Shown: positions 9,173 through 18,730, counted from the first letter of the stretch. The stretch is DNA of 64,000 nt from Frigidibacter oleivorans (GCF_003993775.1 NZ_RJRZ01000019.1:1-64000); one strand, 5' to 3'. Program-made: numbers and translations. Notes: a model not told the origin generated them from the sequence alone.

Positions 9173-9240
9173 TGCGGATCAAGGCGGGCGGGGGCGGATC
9201 GGCGCAGCAAGGGGCGGGGCGCGCCCGAAAGGAGGCTGCA

Positions 9241-9423
9241 ATGTTCCGTCTGTTCCTGATCATCTACACGATGGCCGCCACGGTGCTGGCCGGGGCGGGG
9301 GTCACCGCCGCACTGACCATCGGCCGGGTGGACCTGACCGCGATCCTCGTGGCCGCGGGTCTGGGGGCGCTGGTGGCCGTGCCGGTGTCCTGGTTCGTTG
9401 CGCGGGGCCTGTCGCGGGTGTGA
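9241..9423 (+). CDS. 60-residue two-helix inner-membrane protein
   Basis: The sequence is almost entirely two hydrophobic helices (about residues 3-24 and 32-53) joined by GRVDLT, ending in basic RGLSRV. Short proteins of this pattern recur in Rhodobacteraceae and, as I recall, are often labelled 'CTP synthetase' in databases; nothing in this sequence resembles CTP synthase, and the true pyrG is at 43397. AAAGGAGG lies 6 bases before the ATG, a strong ribosome-binding site. Confidence 0.75.
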   Translation: MFRLFLIIYTMAATVLAGAGVTAALTIGRVDLTAILVAAGLGALVAVPVSWFVARGLSRV

Positions 9424-9444
9424 GGGCGTGCAGGGCGCCGCCCG

Positions 9445-11184
9445 TCACTCGGCGAATTGCAGCCGGCACAGCTGCGCATAGACCCCGTCCTGCGCCACCA
9501 GATCGTCGTGCCGGCCGCGTTCGACGATCCGGCCCGCCTGCATCACCAGGATCATGTCGGCGCTGCGCACCGTGGCCAGCCGGTGCGCGATGACCAGCGT
9601 GGTGCGCCCGCGGCTGAGCCGGTCCAGCGCGTCCTGCACCATCCGCTCCGAGGCGGCGTCGAGCGCGCTGGTCGCCTCGTCCAGCAGCAGGATCGGCGCG
9701 TCGCGCAGCAGCGCCCGGGCAATCGCCACCCGCTGCCGCTGGCCGCCGGACAGGGCCGAGCCGCGCGGCCCGGCCGGCGTGTCGAGCCCGCGCGGCAGGC
9801 TGGCCACGACGCCGTCCAGATGCGCGGCTTCCACCGCCGCGGCCAGCTGCGCCTCGGTCACGTCGGTGCGGCCCAGCAGGATGTTGTCGCGGATCGTTTC
9901 GTCGAACAGCGCCGTGTCCTGCGCCACCACCGAATAGAGCCCGCGCAGATCGCCCAAGTCGAGGTCGCGCAGGTCGGTGCCGGCGACGGTGATCCGGCCC
10001 GTATCGGGATCGGCCATCCGGGTCAGCAGCTTGAACAGCGTTGTCTTGCCGGCGCCCGAGGGGCCGACGATGGCCGTGGTCCGGCCCGGCTCGGCCGTGA
10101 AGCTGAGGTCGCGCAGCACGGCGACCCCGTCGCCATAGCCGAAGCTGACATCCTCGAAGGCAAGGTCCATGCGGCCGCGGTCGGCGGGCACCGGGGCCGG
10201 CTGCGCCGGCGAGGTGATGCGGGCAGGCGTTTGCAGCAGCTGCACCACCCGGTCGAGGCTGGCCCGCGTCGATTGCCACGCGCCCGAAATCGCCCCCAGC
10301 CGGCGCAGCGGGTCGAAGACCGCGGCCATGGCGATGAAGAAGGTCATGAACTCGCCCACCGTCTTCTCGCCGCCGACGATCTGGTAGCCGCCATAGGTCA
10401 GCACGCCGGCCAGCCCGATGGCGGCCACGATGTCGATCAGCGCCGGGATCGCGGCGGACCCGGCTTCGGCCCGCATCTGCTGGCGGATGTAGCGGTTCTG
10501 CGCCTGCCGGTAACGGTCGGCCTCGCGCGTTTCGATCCCGTTGATCTGGATCGTCGTCACGCCGTGATAGATCTCGTCCAGCCGCGTCGCGTTGTCGGCG
10601 GCTGCGGCGCGGGCCTTGCGGCTGGTCTTCCGCACCAGACGCTGCAGCGCCATGATCGGCAACAGCAGCAGCGGCACGCCCGCCACGGCCACCAGCGTCC
10701 AAACCGGGTCGATCCACAGCACCACCGCGAGGACCGAGATCAGCGAGGACAGGTCGCGTCCGAGCGCCGCCACCACCTGGCTGGCCAGGTTGCGGATCGC
10801 GCCGCTGTCGCCCCGGGTGCGCTCGATCAGGCTGCCGGGGGGATGGCGGGTATAGAAGGACTGGTCGAGCGTCAGCAGGTGGCGCAGCACGTCGCCCTGC
10901 ATGGCCGCCACGATCCGTTCGCCGAGCCGCGCCATGATGATCTTGTGCGACAGCCCGGTCAGCGCGCGCAGCAGGAAGACCCCGCCGACCATCGCCGCCA
11001 CCCACAGCACCGCCTGCGGCGAGCCGCCGACGAAGACCCGGTCGAACATCGGCTTGACCAACAGCGACAGCGCGCCGACCGTCGCGCCCTCGATCGACAT
11101 CAGGACCATGGCCAGCCCGAACCACCAGCGCCAGGGCTGCAGATAGTCGCGCCAGAGCCAGCGGATCAGCTGTGCCGCGGTCAC
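9445..11184 (-). CDS. ABC exporter, membrane domain fused to ATPase (MsbA/lipid exporter type)
   Basis: The product has 579 residues. Roughly residues 1-310 form a six-helix exporter membrane domain and 340-579 the ATPase, with Walker [11 protein letters not shown], signature ALSGGQRQR, Walker [13 protein letters not shown] and the switch histidine in IAHRLAT. Such half-transporters work as homodimers and export lipids, peptides or drugs; an MsbA-like lipid role is plausible but not proven. The GTG start at 11184 overlaps the stop of the phosphatase gene by four bases (GTGA), implying translational coupling. An in-frame extension upstream would run inside that gene and is rejected. Confidence 0.9.
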   Translation of the reverse strand: MTAAQLIRWLWRDYLQPWRWWFGLAMVLMSIEGATVGALSLLVKPMFDRVFVGGSPQAVLWVAAMVGGVFLLRALTGLSHKIIMARLGERIVAAMQGDVLRHLLTLDQSFYTRHPPGSLIERTRGDSGAIRNLASQVVAALGRDLSSLISVLAVVLWIDPVWTLVAVAGVPLLLLPIMALQRLVRKTSRKARAAAADNATRLDEIYHGVTTIQINGIETREADRYRQAQNRYIRQQMRAEAGSAAIPALIDIVAAIGLAGVLTYGGYQIVGGEKTVGEFMTFFIAMAAVFDPLRRLGAISGAWQSTRASLDRVVQLLQTPARITSPAQPAPVPADRGRMDLAFEDVSFGYGDGVAVLRDLSFTAEPGRTTAIVGPSGAGKTTLFKLLTRMADPDTGRITVAGTDLRDLDLGDLRGLYSVVAQDTALFDETIRDNILLGRTDVTEAQLAAAVEAAHLDGVVASLPRGLDTPAGPRGSALSGGQRQRVAIARALLRDAPILLLDEATSALDAASERMVQDALDRLSRGRTTLVIAHRLATVRSADMILVMQAGRIVERGRHDDLVAQDGVYAQLCRLQFAE

Positions 11185-12011
11185 GGGCGCGGCCCCGTCA
11201 GGGGGGCGGGCTTCGGGGCGGCAGCCGGGCGCGGCGCGGGCAGCGGCAGGTCGCGGTCCCAGCCCTCGCGGTCCTTCAGCCACAGCTTGAACGACTGCGT
11301 CACCGCCCGCGGGTCATAGCCGGTGCGCACCCAGTCCATCAGCCCGATCCCGGTGGCCCGGTGCGCCCGGTCATAGCAGCGCAGGAAATGGTCGAGCACC
11401 CCGGTGCGCGTCGTCTTCAGATGCAGGAACCGCCAGTGCAGCTGGCGCGCGGCCTCCTCGACGGGGCGGTTCTCGATCATCATCAGGTAGAGGGCCGAGG
11501 CAAAGCCGGCGCGGTCCGACCCGGATTTGCAATGCATGACGAAGGGCTTTTCGGCGCGGCGGAAGATGCGTTCCAGCTCGATCAGCGATTCCGGCCGGGG
11601 CAGCTTCTTGGCGAAGAGCCGCGTGTCGATCATCGTCAGGCCCAGCCGTTCCGCCGCCTCGCGTTCGAACAGGTAGTAGGACAGGGGCTGGTCGCCGCGC
11701 AGGTTGATGACGGTCCGGATACCGCGGGCCTTGTAGCGGCCCATCCGGCCGGGCGAGGGCTGGTTCGAGCGGTAGACCCCGTCCGCCACCTTGGCGAAGT
11801 TGGTCCACAGCACCCGCAGGAACGCATGGTCCATCAGGTGGAAATGCAGCAGGTTGCGCCGCCGGCCTCCGGCGGTGTCGATCCCGCCATGCGCCGGGTC
11901 GTTCAGCCGCCGTTCCAGCCGCTTCAGAGGTTTCTTCAGCCGCGCGAACATCGCGTCTCCGCACCGGCGCGCGGCGTCCGGGTCGGTCGCCGCATCGCTG
12001 TCCTTGCCCAT
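11181..12011 (-). CDS. Tyrosine-phosphatase-fold protein (Cys-X5-Arg)
   Basis: 276 residues. The active-site loop HCKSGSDRAG places the nucleophile at Cys161 and the phosphate-binding Arg at 167. Upstream, VYRSNQPSPGRM and GIRTVINLRGD are typical of the bacterial dual-specificity/lipid phosphatase group, where GIRTVINLR precedes the catalytic Asp. Residues after about 235 are a Pro/Ala-rich tail. It is the first gene of a two-gene unit with the ABC exporter, so a role in envelope lipid or polysaccharide phosphate removal is an inference. A start at Met21 is also possible. Confidence 0.85.
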   Translation of the reverse strand: MGKDSDAATDPDAARRCGDAMFARLKKPLKRLERRLNDPAHGGIDTAGGRRRNLLHFHLMDHAFLRVLWTNFAKVADGVYRSNQPSPGRMGRYKARGIRTVINLRGDQPLSYYLFEREAAERLGLTMIDTRLFAKKLPRPESLIELERIFRRAEKPFVMHCKSGSDRAGFASALYLMMIENRPVEEAARQLHWRFLHLKTTRTGVLDHFLRCYDRAHRATGIGLMDWVRTGYDPRAVTQSFKLWLKDREGWDRDLPLPAPRPAAAPKPAPLTGPRP

Positions 12012-12111
12012 ATGGTGGCGGCGGGTCTATCCGCAAAGACGGCGGCTGACAAGGCAAGGGCCGGGAGGGGCCCGGTCCGGAGCCGGGTCCGCGCCCGGCC
12101 GGCGGTGCGGA

Positions 12112-12140
12112 TTGACGGCTCCCCCGCCCGGGCCTAGGCA
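12112..12140 (+). promoter_or_regulatory. Candidate promoter of the class V aminotransferase gene
   Basis: TTGACG (12112-12117), 17 bases, then TAGGCA (12135-12140), 27 bases before the start codon. It lies in the divergent gap with the phosphatase gene. Confidence 0.5.
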
Positions 12141-12167
12141 GGTCGGGCCGCTTTCGAGGAGACGACG

Positions 12168-13364
12168 ATGAGCCTTTCGCAGGGCCGCCCCTACCTTGCC
12201 ATTCCCGGACCGTCGACCATGCCCGACCGGGTGCTGAACGCCATGCACCGCGCGGCACCGAACATCTACGAGGGCGCGCTGATCGAGATGACGCGCTCGC
12301 TCTATCCCCGGCTGCGGCGGCTGGCGGACACGGCGGCGCATGTGGCGATCTACATCGCCAATGGCCATGGCGCGTGGGAGGCGGCGAACGCCAACATGTT
12401 CTCGCGCGGGGACCGGGCGCTGGTGGCGGCGACCGGACGCTTCGGCATCGGCTGGGCCGACAGCGCCCGGCGGATGGGGGTCGAGGTCGAGATGATCGAC
12501 TTCGGCCTGTCGAGCCCGGCCGATCCGGCCCGGATCGAGGCGGCGCTGCGGGCGGATACCGACCGCCGGGTCCGCGCCGTGCTGGTGACCCATGTCGACA
12601 CCGCGACCAGCGTCAGGAACGACGTGGCCGCGATCCGTGCCGCCATCGACGCGGCGGGGCATCCGGCGCTGCTGGCGGTCGACTGCATCGCCTCGCTGGG
12701 CTGCGATGCATTCCACATGGACGCATGGGGCGTGGACGTGATGGTCTCGGCCAGCCAGAAGGGGCTGATGACGCCGCCGGGGCTGGGCTTCGTCTGGTTT
12801 TCCGACCGCGCCCGGGCGGCGGCGCGGCAATCCGACCTCGTCACCCCCTACTGGAGCTGGGAGCCGCGCGCGGAAGGGGCAGAGTTCTACCAGTTCTTCT
12901 GCGGCACCGCGCCGACGCATCACCTGTTCGGCCTGGACGAGGCGCTGACGATGATCGCCGAAGAGGGGCTGGACCATGTCTGGGCGCGGCACGCGACGCT
13001 GGCGCGGGCGGTCTGGGCCGCCTTCGACGCCTGGGGCCGGGGCGGGGACATCGCGCTGAACATCGCCGATCCCGCCCGCCGCGCCCATGCCGTGACCGCG
13101 GCGCGGATCGGCGGCGGCGGCGCCGGGCGGCTGCGCAAGTGGCTGGAGGTCGAGGCCGGGGTGACGCTGGGCATCGGGCTGGGCATGGCGCTGCCCTCCG
13201 AGCCCGCCTATCAGGATTTCCTGCGCGTCGCCCATATGGGGCATGTCAACGCGCATATGACGCTGGGCGTGCTCGCGACGATGGAGGCGGGGATGCGCGC
13301 GCTCGGCATCCCGCACGGGACGGACGGGCTGGCGGCAGCGGCTGCGGTGGTGGCCGGACGCTGA
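12168..13364 (+). CDS. Class V PLP aminotransferase, serine-glyoxylate aminotransferase type
   Basis: 398 residues. The N-terminal IPGPSTMPDRVLNAM and the motif SASQKGLMTPPGLGF, which holds the Schiff-base lysine, are characteristic of the serine-glyoxylate/alanine-glyoxylate subgroup. The PLP aspartate is in LLAVDCIASLGC. These enzymes convert glyoxylate plus serine to glycine plus hydroxypyruvate in C1 and photorespiratory-type metabolism; some members use other 2-oxo acids. GAGGAG precedes the ATG. Confidence 0.88.
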   Translation: MSLSQGRPYLAIPGPSTMPDRVLNAMHRAAPNIYEGALIEMTRSLYPRLRRLADTAAHVAIYIANGHGAWEAANANMFSRGDRALVAATGRFGIGWADSARRMGVEVEMIDFGLSSPADPARIEAALRADTDRRVRAVLVTHVDTATSVRNDVAAIRAAIDAAGHPALLAVDCIASLGCDAFHMDAWGVDVMVSASQKGLMTPPGLGFVWFSDRARAAARQSDLVTPYWSWEPRAEGAEFYQFFCGTAPTHHLFGLDEALTMIAEEGLDHVWARHATLARAVWAAFDAWGRGGDIALNIADPARRAHAVTAARIGGGGAGRLRKWLEVEAGVTLGIGLGMALPSEPAYQDFLRVAHMGHVNAHMTLGVLATMEAGMRALGIPHGTDGLAAAAAVVAGR

Positions 13365-13385
13365 GACCGCCCGAGGCGGGGCGCC

Positions 13386-13649
13386 TCAGCCCTGCAGCGG
13401 GTCGATCCAGTCGTCGAGCCAGCTTTCCAGCCGCGCCAGCGCCGCGTCCTCGGCATCCGCGAGCGTGGCCGCGGGCAGTTCGTCCTCGCGGCCCGCGATC
13501 CGCGCCGCACCCGGCTGGCCGGCGTAGGCCCCGAACGCCAGCGCGAAGGCCAGCGGGCTGAGCATGGCTGCGCGCCGGGTCCGGCGGCGGCGGGCCGGCG
13601 CGGACGCCGGAGTTCCGGGCGCGGCGGGTTCAGGCGGGGTCGAAGTCAT
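13386..13649 (-). CDS. Small membrane-anchored protein of unknown function
   Basis: 87 residues: a Pro/Ala N-terminus, a basic patch (ARRRRTRRAA), one short hydrophobic stretch (LSPLAFALAFGAYAG), then an acidic tail ending LESWLDDWIDPLQG. It could be a single-pass inner-membrane protein or carry an uncleaved signal. The ATG at 13649 has GGAGCGAC upstream. I do not recognise the family. Confidence 0.6.
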   Translation of the reverse strand: MTSTPPEPAAPGTPASAPARRRRTRRAAMLSPLAFALAFGAYAGQPGAARIAGREDELPAATLADAEDAALARLESWLDDWIDPLQG

Positions 13650-13742
13650 GGTCGCTCCTCTGATCTGACGCTGTCGGATCTGGAACGAAGCCTGCCCGCG
13701 CTCCCGCCGCGGCGGCAATTCACCTTCCGGTGACGCGTGCCG

Positions 13743-14900
13743 TCAGGCCGGGGCTGCGGCGGCTTTCCGCGCTTCGGCCAGTGCCTCGGGCAGGGCGGCG
13801 GCCAGCAGGTCGAGGTCGGCACCGGTGCCGCAGCTGACACGGATGCAGCGGTCGAGCGGCGCCACCCCCGGCATCCGCGCGAAGATGCCGCGCGCGGTCA
13901 GCCCGGCCAGCACCGCCCGGGCCAGTGCCCCGTCGCGGCCGCAGTCGACGGCGACGAAATTGGTGGCCGAGGGCAGGGGGGTCAGCCCCGAGGCGCGGGC
14001 GATCGCGGCGATGCGGTCGCGGGCGGCGGCCACCTCGGCCCGGACATGCGCGAGCCAGTCCGTGTCCGCGAGCGCCGCCAGCGCCCCCGCCTGCGAGATG
14101 CGGCCCATGCCGAAATGGTTGCGCACCCGGTCGAAGGCGGCGATCAGCGCCGGCGCCCCCACCGCGAAACCCACCCGCGCGCCTGCCATGCCATGCGCCT
14201 TGGAAAAGGTCCGCATCCGGATCGCACGGGGATCGTCGGGGTCGACCGGTGCCGCGGTGCCCTCGGGGGCCAGTTCGACATAGGCCTCGTCGATGACCAG
14301 CAGGCAGTCCGGGGGCAGGCCGTCCAGCATCGCGGCGATCATCGCGCCCGGATGGTGGCTGCCCATCGGATTGTCCGGGTTGGCGATGTAGACGAGCCGC
14401 GCCCCAACCTCATGCGCGCGCGCCAACAGCGCGTTTGGATCCTCGTGATCGCCGCGATAGGGCACCTTGTGCAGCAGGCCGCCGAAGCCCGCGACATGGA
14501 AGTTGAAGGTCGGATAGGCGCCGTCCGAGGTGACGACGTTAGAACCTTCCGCCACTGTCATCCGCACTAGCAGCCCCAGCAGCCCGTCGATCCCCTCGCC
14601 CACGACGATGTTGTCCGGCCGGCAGCCGTGACGCGCCGCCAGCGCGTGGCGCAGGTCGTGGTTTTCAGGGTCGCCGTACATCCAGACCCCCGCCGCGGCC
14701 GCCTGCATCGCCGCCACCGCGGCGGGCGAGGGGCCGAAGACGCTTTCATTCGCGCCGATGCGGGCGCGGAAGGCGCGGCCGGCCGCGCGTTCCTGCGCCT
14801 CGGGGCCGACGAAGGGCACGGTGGCGGGCAGGCGGGCGACGAGCGGCGTCAGCAGGGGCGGCGTCGGCATGGGCGGGGCGGGCGGGTTCGATCTGGTCAT
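13743..14900 (-). CDS. Class I/II PLP aminotransferase, HisC-like
   Basis: 385 residues. It shows GANESVFGPSP near the N-terminus, YGDPENHDLRHALA, the PLP-aspartate region VIDEAYVEL, the Schiff-base lysine in RTFSKAHGMAGARVG and the C-terminal IRVSCGT. These match the histidinol-phosphate/aromatic aminotransferase branch. Without other his genes here, I do not assign histidine synthesis; a broad amino-acid or aromatic aminotransferase is equally likely. The start at 14900 gives the MTRSNPPAPP N-terminus; the extra 13 residues upstream look like leader sequence. Confidence 0.87.
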   Translation of the reverse strand: MTRSNPPAPPMPTPPLLTPLVARLPATVPFVGPEAQERAAGRAFRARIGANESVFGPSPAAVAAMQAAAAGVWMYGDPENHDLRHALAARHGCRPDNIVVGEGIDGLLGLLVRMTVAEGSNVVTSDGAYPTFNFHVAGFGGLLHKVPYRGDHEDPNALLARAHEVGARLVYIANPDNPMGSHHPGAMIAAMLDGLPPDCLLVIDEAYVELAPEGTAAPVDPDDPRAIRMRTFSKAHGMAGARVGFAVGAPALIAAFDRVRNHFGMGRISQAGALAALADTDWLAHVRAEVAAARDRIAAIARASGLTPLPSATNFVAVDCGRDGALARAVLAGLTARGIFARMPGVAPLDRCIRVSCGTGADLDLLAAALPEALAEARKAAAAPA

Positions 14901-15202
14901 GGTCCCCGGATCAGAAGCCGAAATCCGCCCGCGGGGCAAGCATCCCGGCCTTGTCGCCCCCGCGACGCCTGCCTAGGGTGCGGATCAAGGTGCCGCCCCG
15001 GCGATCAGCCCGTGCAAAAGGCCCGTGCAGAACGCCCGTGCAGCGGGCCGCAATCGGGCCGCGGAACCGATGCCGCGATCCCCGGTTGCGCCCATGCCGC
15101 CGCCCGACTGCCGCCTGACTGCCGCCGCAGGAGCGTCGCCGGAACAGACTGCCCGAGGAGGATCCAGCCATCGCCCGTCCCTCGACCTTCGCGCCGCTCG
15201 CG

Positions 15203-16798
15203 GTGCCCGACTACCGGCGGCTGTGGTTTGCCTCTCAGGTCTCCAACCTCGGCACCCTGATCCAGGCGGTGGGCGCGGGCTGGCTGATGACCTCGCTCAC
15301 CACCTCCGAGACGATGGTGGCGCTGGTGCAGGCCTCCAACAGCCTGCCGATCATGGTGCTGTCGCTGGTCGCCGGGGCGCTTGCCGACAGTTTCGACCGC
15401 CGGCGGATCCTGATCGCCGCGCAGATGCTGATGCTGGCGATGTCGGTGGCGCTGGCCGTCGCGGCGATGCTGGGGGTGCTGACGCCCTGGGCGCTGCTGA
15501 CCTTCACCTTCCTGATCGGGTCGGGAACGGCGCTCTATAATCCAGCCTGGCAGGCATCGCTGGGCGACATCGTCCCGCGCGAGTCCCTCCCTTCCGCCGT
15601 CAGCCTCAACAGCATGAGCTTCAACCTCGCCCGCAGCGTCGGGCCGGCGATCGGCGGCTTCCTCGTCGCGCTGGCGGGGCCGCCCGCGGCCTTCGCGGTG
15701 AATGCGACCAGCTATCTGCCGAACCTCTGGGCGCTGTTCCGCTGGCAAAGGCCGCCGTCCCGCGCCCGCCTGCCGCGCGAGCCGCTGGGCCAGGCGCTGG
15801 GCGCGGGGGCGCGCTACATGGCGATGTCGCCGAACCTGGTCCGGGTGATGCTGCGCGCGGCGCTGTTCGGCTTTTCGGCCATCGCGGCGCTGGCGCTGCT
15901 GCCGCTGGTGGCGCGGGAATTCCTGCAGGGCACGGCGATGACCTACGGGCTGCTGCTGGGCTTTTTCGGTATCGGTGCGATCTGCGGCGTCGCCGCGAAC
16001 GCCCGCCTGCGCGCCCGGCTGGTCAACGAACATGTGGTGGCGCTGGCCTTCGCCGCGCTCGCCGTTGGGCTGATCGGGCTGGGCCTCTCGCGGCATGTGC
16101 TGACCAGCGGCCTGGCGCTGATGGTCGGGGGCGCGGGCTGGGTGCTGGCCTTGTCGCTGTTCAATGTCTCGGTCCAGCTGTCCACGCCCCGCTGGGTGGT
16201 GGGGCGGGCGCTGTCCTTCTATCAGATGGCGGCCTTCGGCGGCATGTCGCTGGGCAGCTGGTGCTGGGGCTGGGTGGCCGAGGCGGCGGGGCTGCAGCAG
16301 GCGCTGGTGATCGCGGCGGGGCTGCTGCTGGCGGGGGCGCTGCTGGGGCGCTGGCTGCCGGTGCCGGAGTTTTCCTCGCTGGACCTCGCGCCGCTGGGGA
16401 TGTTCAACGAGCCGGAGCTGCGGCTGGATCTGCGCGGGCGCAGCGGGCCGATCATGATCCTGATCGACTACCGGATCGCGCCGGAGGATACCGACAATTT
16501 CCTCGCGGTGATGCAGGTCCGGCGGCGGATCCGCATCCGCGACGGGGCGCGGCAATGGACGCTGTTGCGCGACCTCGAACAGCCCGACATCTGGACCGAG
16601 ACCTATCACGTGCCGACCTGGGCCGACTACATCCGCCACAACGAACGGCGCACCAAGGCGGACCTCGAGGTCTACGAGGCGCTGATGGCGTTGCATCGAG
16701 GGCCGGGCCGGCCCCGCGTGCACCGGATGATCGAGCGGCAGACCGTGCCCCTGCATGACGATCTGGGGCCGAAGCCGCCGCCCGCCGACCTGCACTGA
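15203..16798 (+). CDS. MFS exporter with C-terminal monooxygenase-like domain (MFS_3 type)
   Basis: About 531 residues from the GTG at 15203. Residues 1-400 hold twelve hydrophobic helices with YRRLWFASQVSNLGT at the front and the loop DSFDRRRI typical of MFS pumps. The last 120 residues (YRIAPEDTDNFLAVMQ onward) resemble the small dimeric domain found at the end of MFS_3/DUF894 proteins. The best ribosome-binding site (GAGGAGG, 15155-15161) is not positioned for the GTG but sits 8 bases before an in-frame ATC at 15170; starting there adds 11 residues (IARPSTFAPLA) that fit the family's N-terminus. No ATG, GTG or TTG lies between the upstream stop and 15203. Substrate unknown. Confidence 0.85.
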   Translation: MPDYRRLWFASQVSNLGTLIQAVGAGWLMTSLTTSETMVALVQASNSLPIMVLSLVAGALADSFDRRRILIAAQMLMLAMSVALAVAAMLGVLTPWALLTFTFLIGSGTALYNPAWQASLGDIVPRESLPSAVSLNSMSFNLARSVGPAIGGFLVALAGPPAAFAVNATSYLPNLWALFRWQRPPSRARLPREPLGQALGAGARYMAMSPNLVRVMLRAALFGFSAIAALALLPLVAREFLQGTAMTYGLLLGFFGIGAICGVAANARLRARLVNEHVVALAFAALAVGLIGLGLSRHVLTSGLALMVGGAGWVLALSLFNVSVQLSTPRWVVGRALSFYQMAAFGGMSLGSWCWGWVAEAAGLQQALVIAAGLLLAGALLGRWLPVPEFSSLDLAPLGMFNEPELRLDLRGRSGPIMILIDYRIAPEDTDNFLAVMQVRRRIRIRDGARQWTLLRDLEQPDIWTETYHVPTWADYIRHNERRTKADLEVYEALMALHRGPGRPRVHRMIERQTVPLHDDLGPKPPPADLH

Positions 16799-16837
16799 CG
16801 GCGTGCACTGGCGGGCGGCGGGGGCCCCCTGCGGACG

Positions 16838-17266
16838 TTACCAGTGGCCGGTATTGCCCATGCTGACCCAGGGCTCTGCCGGGGTCAGCGCCTCGCCCTT
16901 CTGCAACAGCTCGATCGAGATGTTGTCGGGGCTGCGGACGAAGGCCATGTGCCCGTCGCGCGGCGGGCGGTTGATGGTCACGCCATTGGCCTGCAGATGG
17001 GCGCACATGTCGTGGATGTTCTCGACCTCATAGGCGAGATGGCCGAAATGCCGGCTGTCCGAGGGCAGGCCGGTGTCGCCGTCCCAGTTGTAGGTCAGTT
17101 CCACCGGGCAGTCGGGCTGGCCGGGCGGGGCCATGAAGACCAGCGTGAACCGGCCCTGTTCGTTCTCGATCCGGCGCGTCTCTTCCAGACCGAGAAGCCG
17201 GAAGAAGGCCATCGAGGCGTCGAGGTCGAGCACGCGCACCATGGTGTGAAGATAGCGGATCTGCAT
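16838..17266 (-). CDS. Glyoxalase-fold (VOC) protein, lactoylglutathione lyase type
   Basis: 142 residues, starting MQIRYLHTMVRVLDLD with two repeats of the betaalphabetabetabeta module. Candidate metal ligands are His7, the Glu in CPVELTYN, the His in GHLAYEV and the Glu in ISIELLQ, the arrangement of glyoxalase I, which converts the methylglyoxal-glutathione adduct to lactoylglutathione. The length and YNWDGD/RHFGHLAYEV motifs fit GloA well, and a glutathione reductase is also encoded in the window. Confidence 0.85.
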   Translation of the reverse strand: MQIRYLHTMVRVLDLDASMAFFRLLGLEETRRIENEQGRFTLVFMAPPGQPDCPVELTYNWDGDTGLPSDSRHFGHLAYEVENIHDMCAHLQANGVTINRPPRDGHMAFVRSPDNISIELLQKGEALTPAEPWVSMGNTGHW

Positions 17267-17478
17267 GGGATGCCTTTCCTTTTGCAGCTGGAGGGCGCGG
17301 TTGCCGGGGATCGGGCCGCGCGCCCGCGCGACAGCATAGCGCGCCCCGCCGCGATGGCGAGGGGCCGCGTCTTGGGGCCGCGTCTTGGGGTCGTGCCGGC
17401 TTGCAGCGGCATCTTGTGGTTCCCGCCGGCGGCACCACCGGATAAGGTGGAACCGGAATCGAGATGCGAGGTGACGCT

Positions 17479-18384
17479 ATGCCCCTGACCCCCGACCAGA
17501 TCGCCGAGATCGAGGCGGCCCGCGCCGAGCCGCGTCCGACGCTGCGGGCCGTGTCAGAGGGGATGGAGGCGCATCTCTACCGCGCGCATCAGGTGCTGGA
17601 CCACGGGCTGGTGCGGGTGGTCGACTACATGGGCGACGATGCGGCGATCGTGCAGGCGGCGCGGGTCAGCTATGGCCGCGGCACGAAATCGGTCTCCAAT
17701 GACGAGGGCCTGATCCGCTATCTGATGCGGCACTGGCACTCGACCCCGTTCGAGATGTGCGAGGTGAAGTTCCATGTGAAGCTGCCGGTCTTCGTGGCGC
17801 GGCAGTGGATCCGCCATCGCACCGCCAATGTGAACGAATATTCGGCGCGCTATTCGATCCTCGACCGCGAGTTCTACATCCCCGCGCCGGACCAGCTGGC
17901 GGCCCAGTCCACCGTGAACAACCAGGGCCGGGGCGCGGTGCTGGAGGGGGCAGAGGCGGCGCGGGTGCTGGACCTGCTGCGCGAGGATGCGATGCGCAGC
18001 TATGACCATTACGAGGCGATGCTGAACACCGAGGGCCAGCAGGGGCTGGCGCGGGAACTGGCGCGGATGAACCTGCCCGCCAACATCTACACGCAGTGGT
18101 ACTGGAAGATCGACCTGCACAACCTGTTCCACTTCCTGCGGCTGCGCGCCGATGCCCATGCGCAATACGAGATCCGCGCCTATGCCGAGGCGATGTGCGC
18201 CATCGTCCGGGACTGGGTGCCGCTGGCCTATGCCGCGTTCGAGGATTACCGGCTGGACAGCGTCGCGCTCAGCGGCAAGGCCGTCGCCGTGCTGAAGCGG
18301 CGGCTGGCGGGCGAGGCGGTCGGCTTCGAGACATCGGGGATGAGCAAGCGCGAATGGCGGGAATTCGAGGAGGTCTGGGGATGA
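17479..18384 (+). CDS. thyX: Flavin-dependent thymidylate synthase
   Basis: 301 residues. The ThyX signature RHRX7S is at 112-122 within [18 protein letters not shown]. ThyX makes dTMP from dUMP using methylene-tetrahydrofolate and [28 protein letters not shown] and [22 protein letters not shown] are further family landmarks. The ATG at 17479 was chosen over 17464 because a GCGAGGTG ribosome-binding stretch precedes it. The stop overlaps the next start by four bases (ATGA). No classical thyA is seen here. Confidence 0.96.
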   Translation: MPLTPDQIAEIEAARAEPRPTLRAVSEGMEAHLYRAHQVLDHGLVRVVDYMGDDAAIVQAARVSYGRGTKSVSNDEGLIRYLMRHWHSTPFEMCEVKFHVKLPVFVARQWIRHRTANVNEYSARYSILDREFYIPAPDQLAAQSTVNNQGRGAVLEGAEAARVLDLLREDAMRSYDHYEAMLNTEGQQGLARELARMNLPANIYTQWYWKIDLHNLFHFLRLRADAHAQYEIRAYAEAMCAIVRDWVPLAYAAFEDYRLDSVALSGKAVAVLKRRLAGEAVGFETSGMSKREWREFEEVWG

Positions 18385-18710
18385 CGCTGACGCTGTATGG
18401 CATTCCCACCTGCGATACCTGCCGCAAGGCGCTGGCCGCGCTGCGGGGCGCGGGGCATGAGGTGGAGTTCCGCGATGTCCGGAAGGCGCCGCTGACGGCA
18501 GAGGAACGGGCCGAGTTCCTTGGCGCCTTCGGCGACCGGCTGGTGAACCGGTCCTCTACCACATGGCGCGGCCTATCGGAGGCCGAGCGCGCGGCCGATC
18601 CCGACGCGCTGATCGCGGCCCATCCTTCACTGATGAAGCGTCCCGTCATCAGACGGGGGCAGGAACTGCACATCGGTTGGTCAAACGAGCAACAACGCGC
18701 CCTTCTCTGA
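18381..18710 (+). CDS. ArsC/Spx-family thioredoxin-fold protein
   Basis: 109 residues, starting [18 protein letters not shown]. Cys11 and Cys14 form a CXXC pair at the thioredoxin-fold active site, and KRPVIRRG matches the ArsC/YffB C-terminal motif. The family includes arsenate reductases, Spx regulators and the glutathione-linked YffB; the CDTC...RKA pattern looks most like YffB/Spx-like reductases. Its start overlaps the thyX stop, so both are translated from one message, hinting at a thiol-redox role beside ThyX, though this is inference. Confidence 0.83.
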   Translation: MTLTLYGIPTCDTCRKALAALRGAGHEVEFRDVRKAPLTAEERAEFLGAFGDRLVNRSSTTWRGLSEAERAADPDALIAAHPSLMKRPVIRRGQELHIGWSNEQQRALL

Positions 18711-18730
18711 AAAGGTTCCGGACCCGAGGG

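Noticed and set aside
9457-11319. 620-residue open frame on the plus strand opposite the ABC exporter
   Set aside because: Rich in Gln, Arg, His and Ala with no motif; it arises from the high GC third-base bias of the true gene on the other strand.
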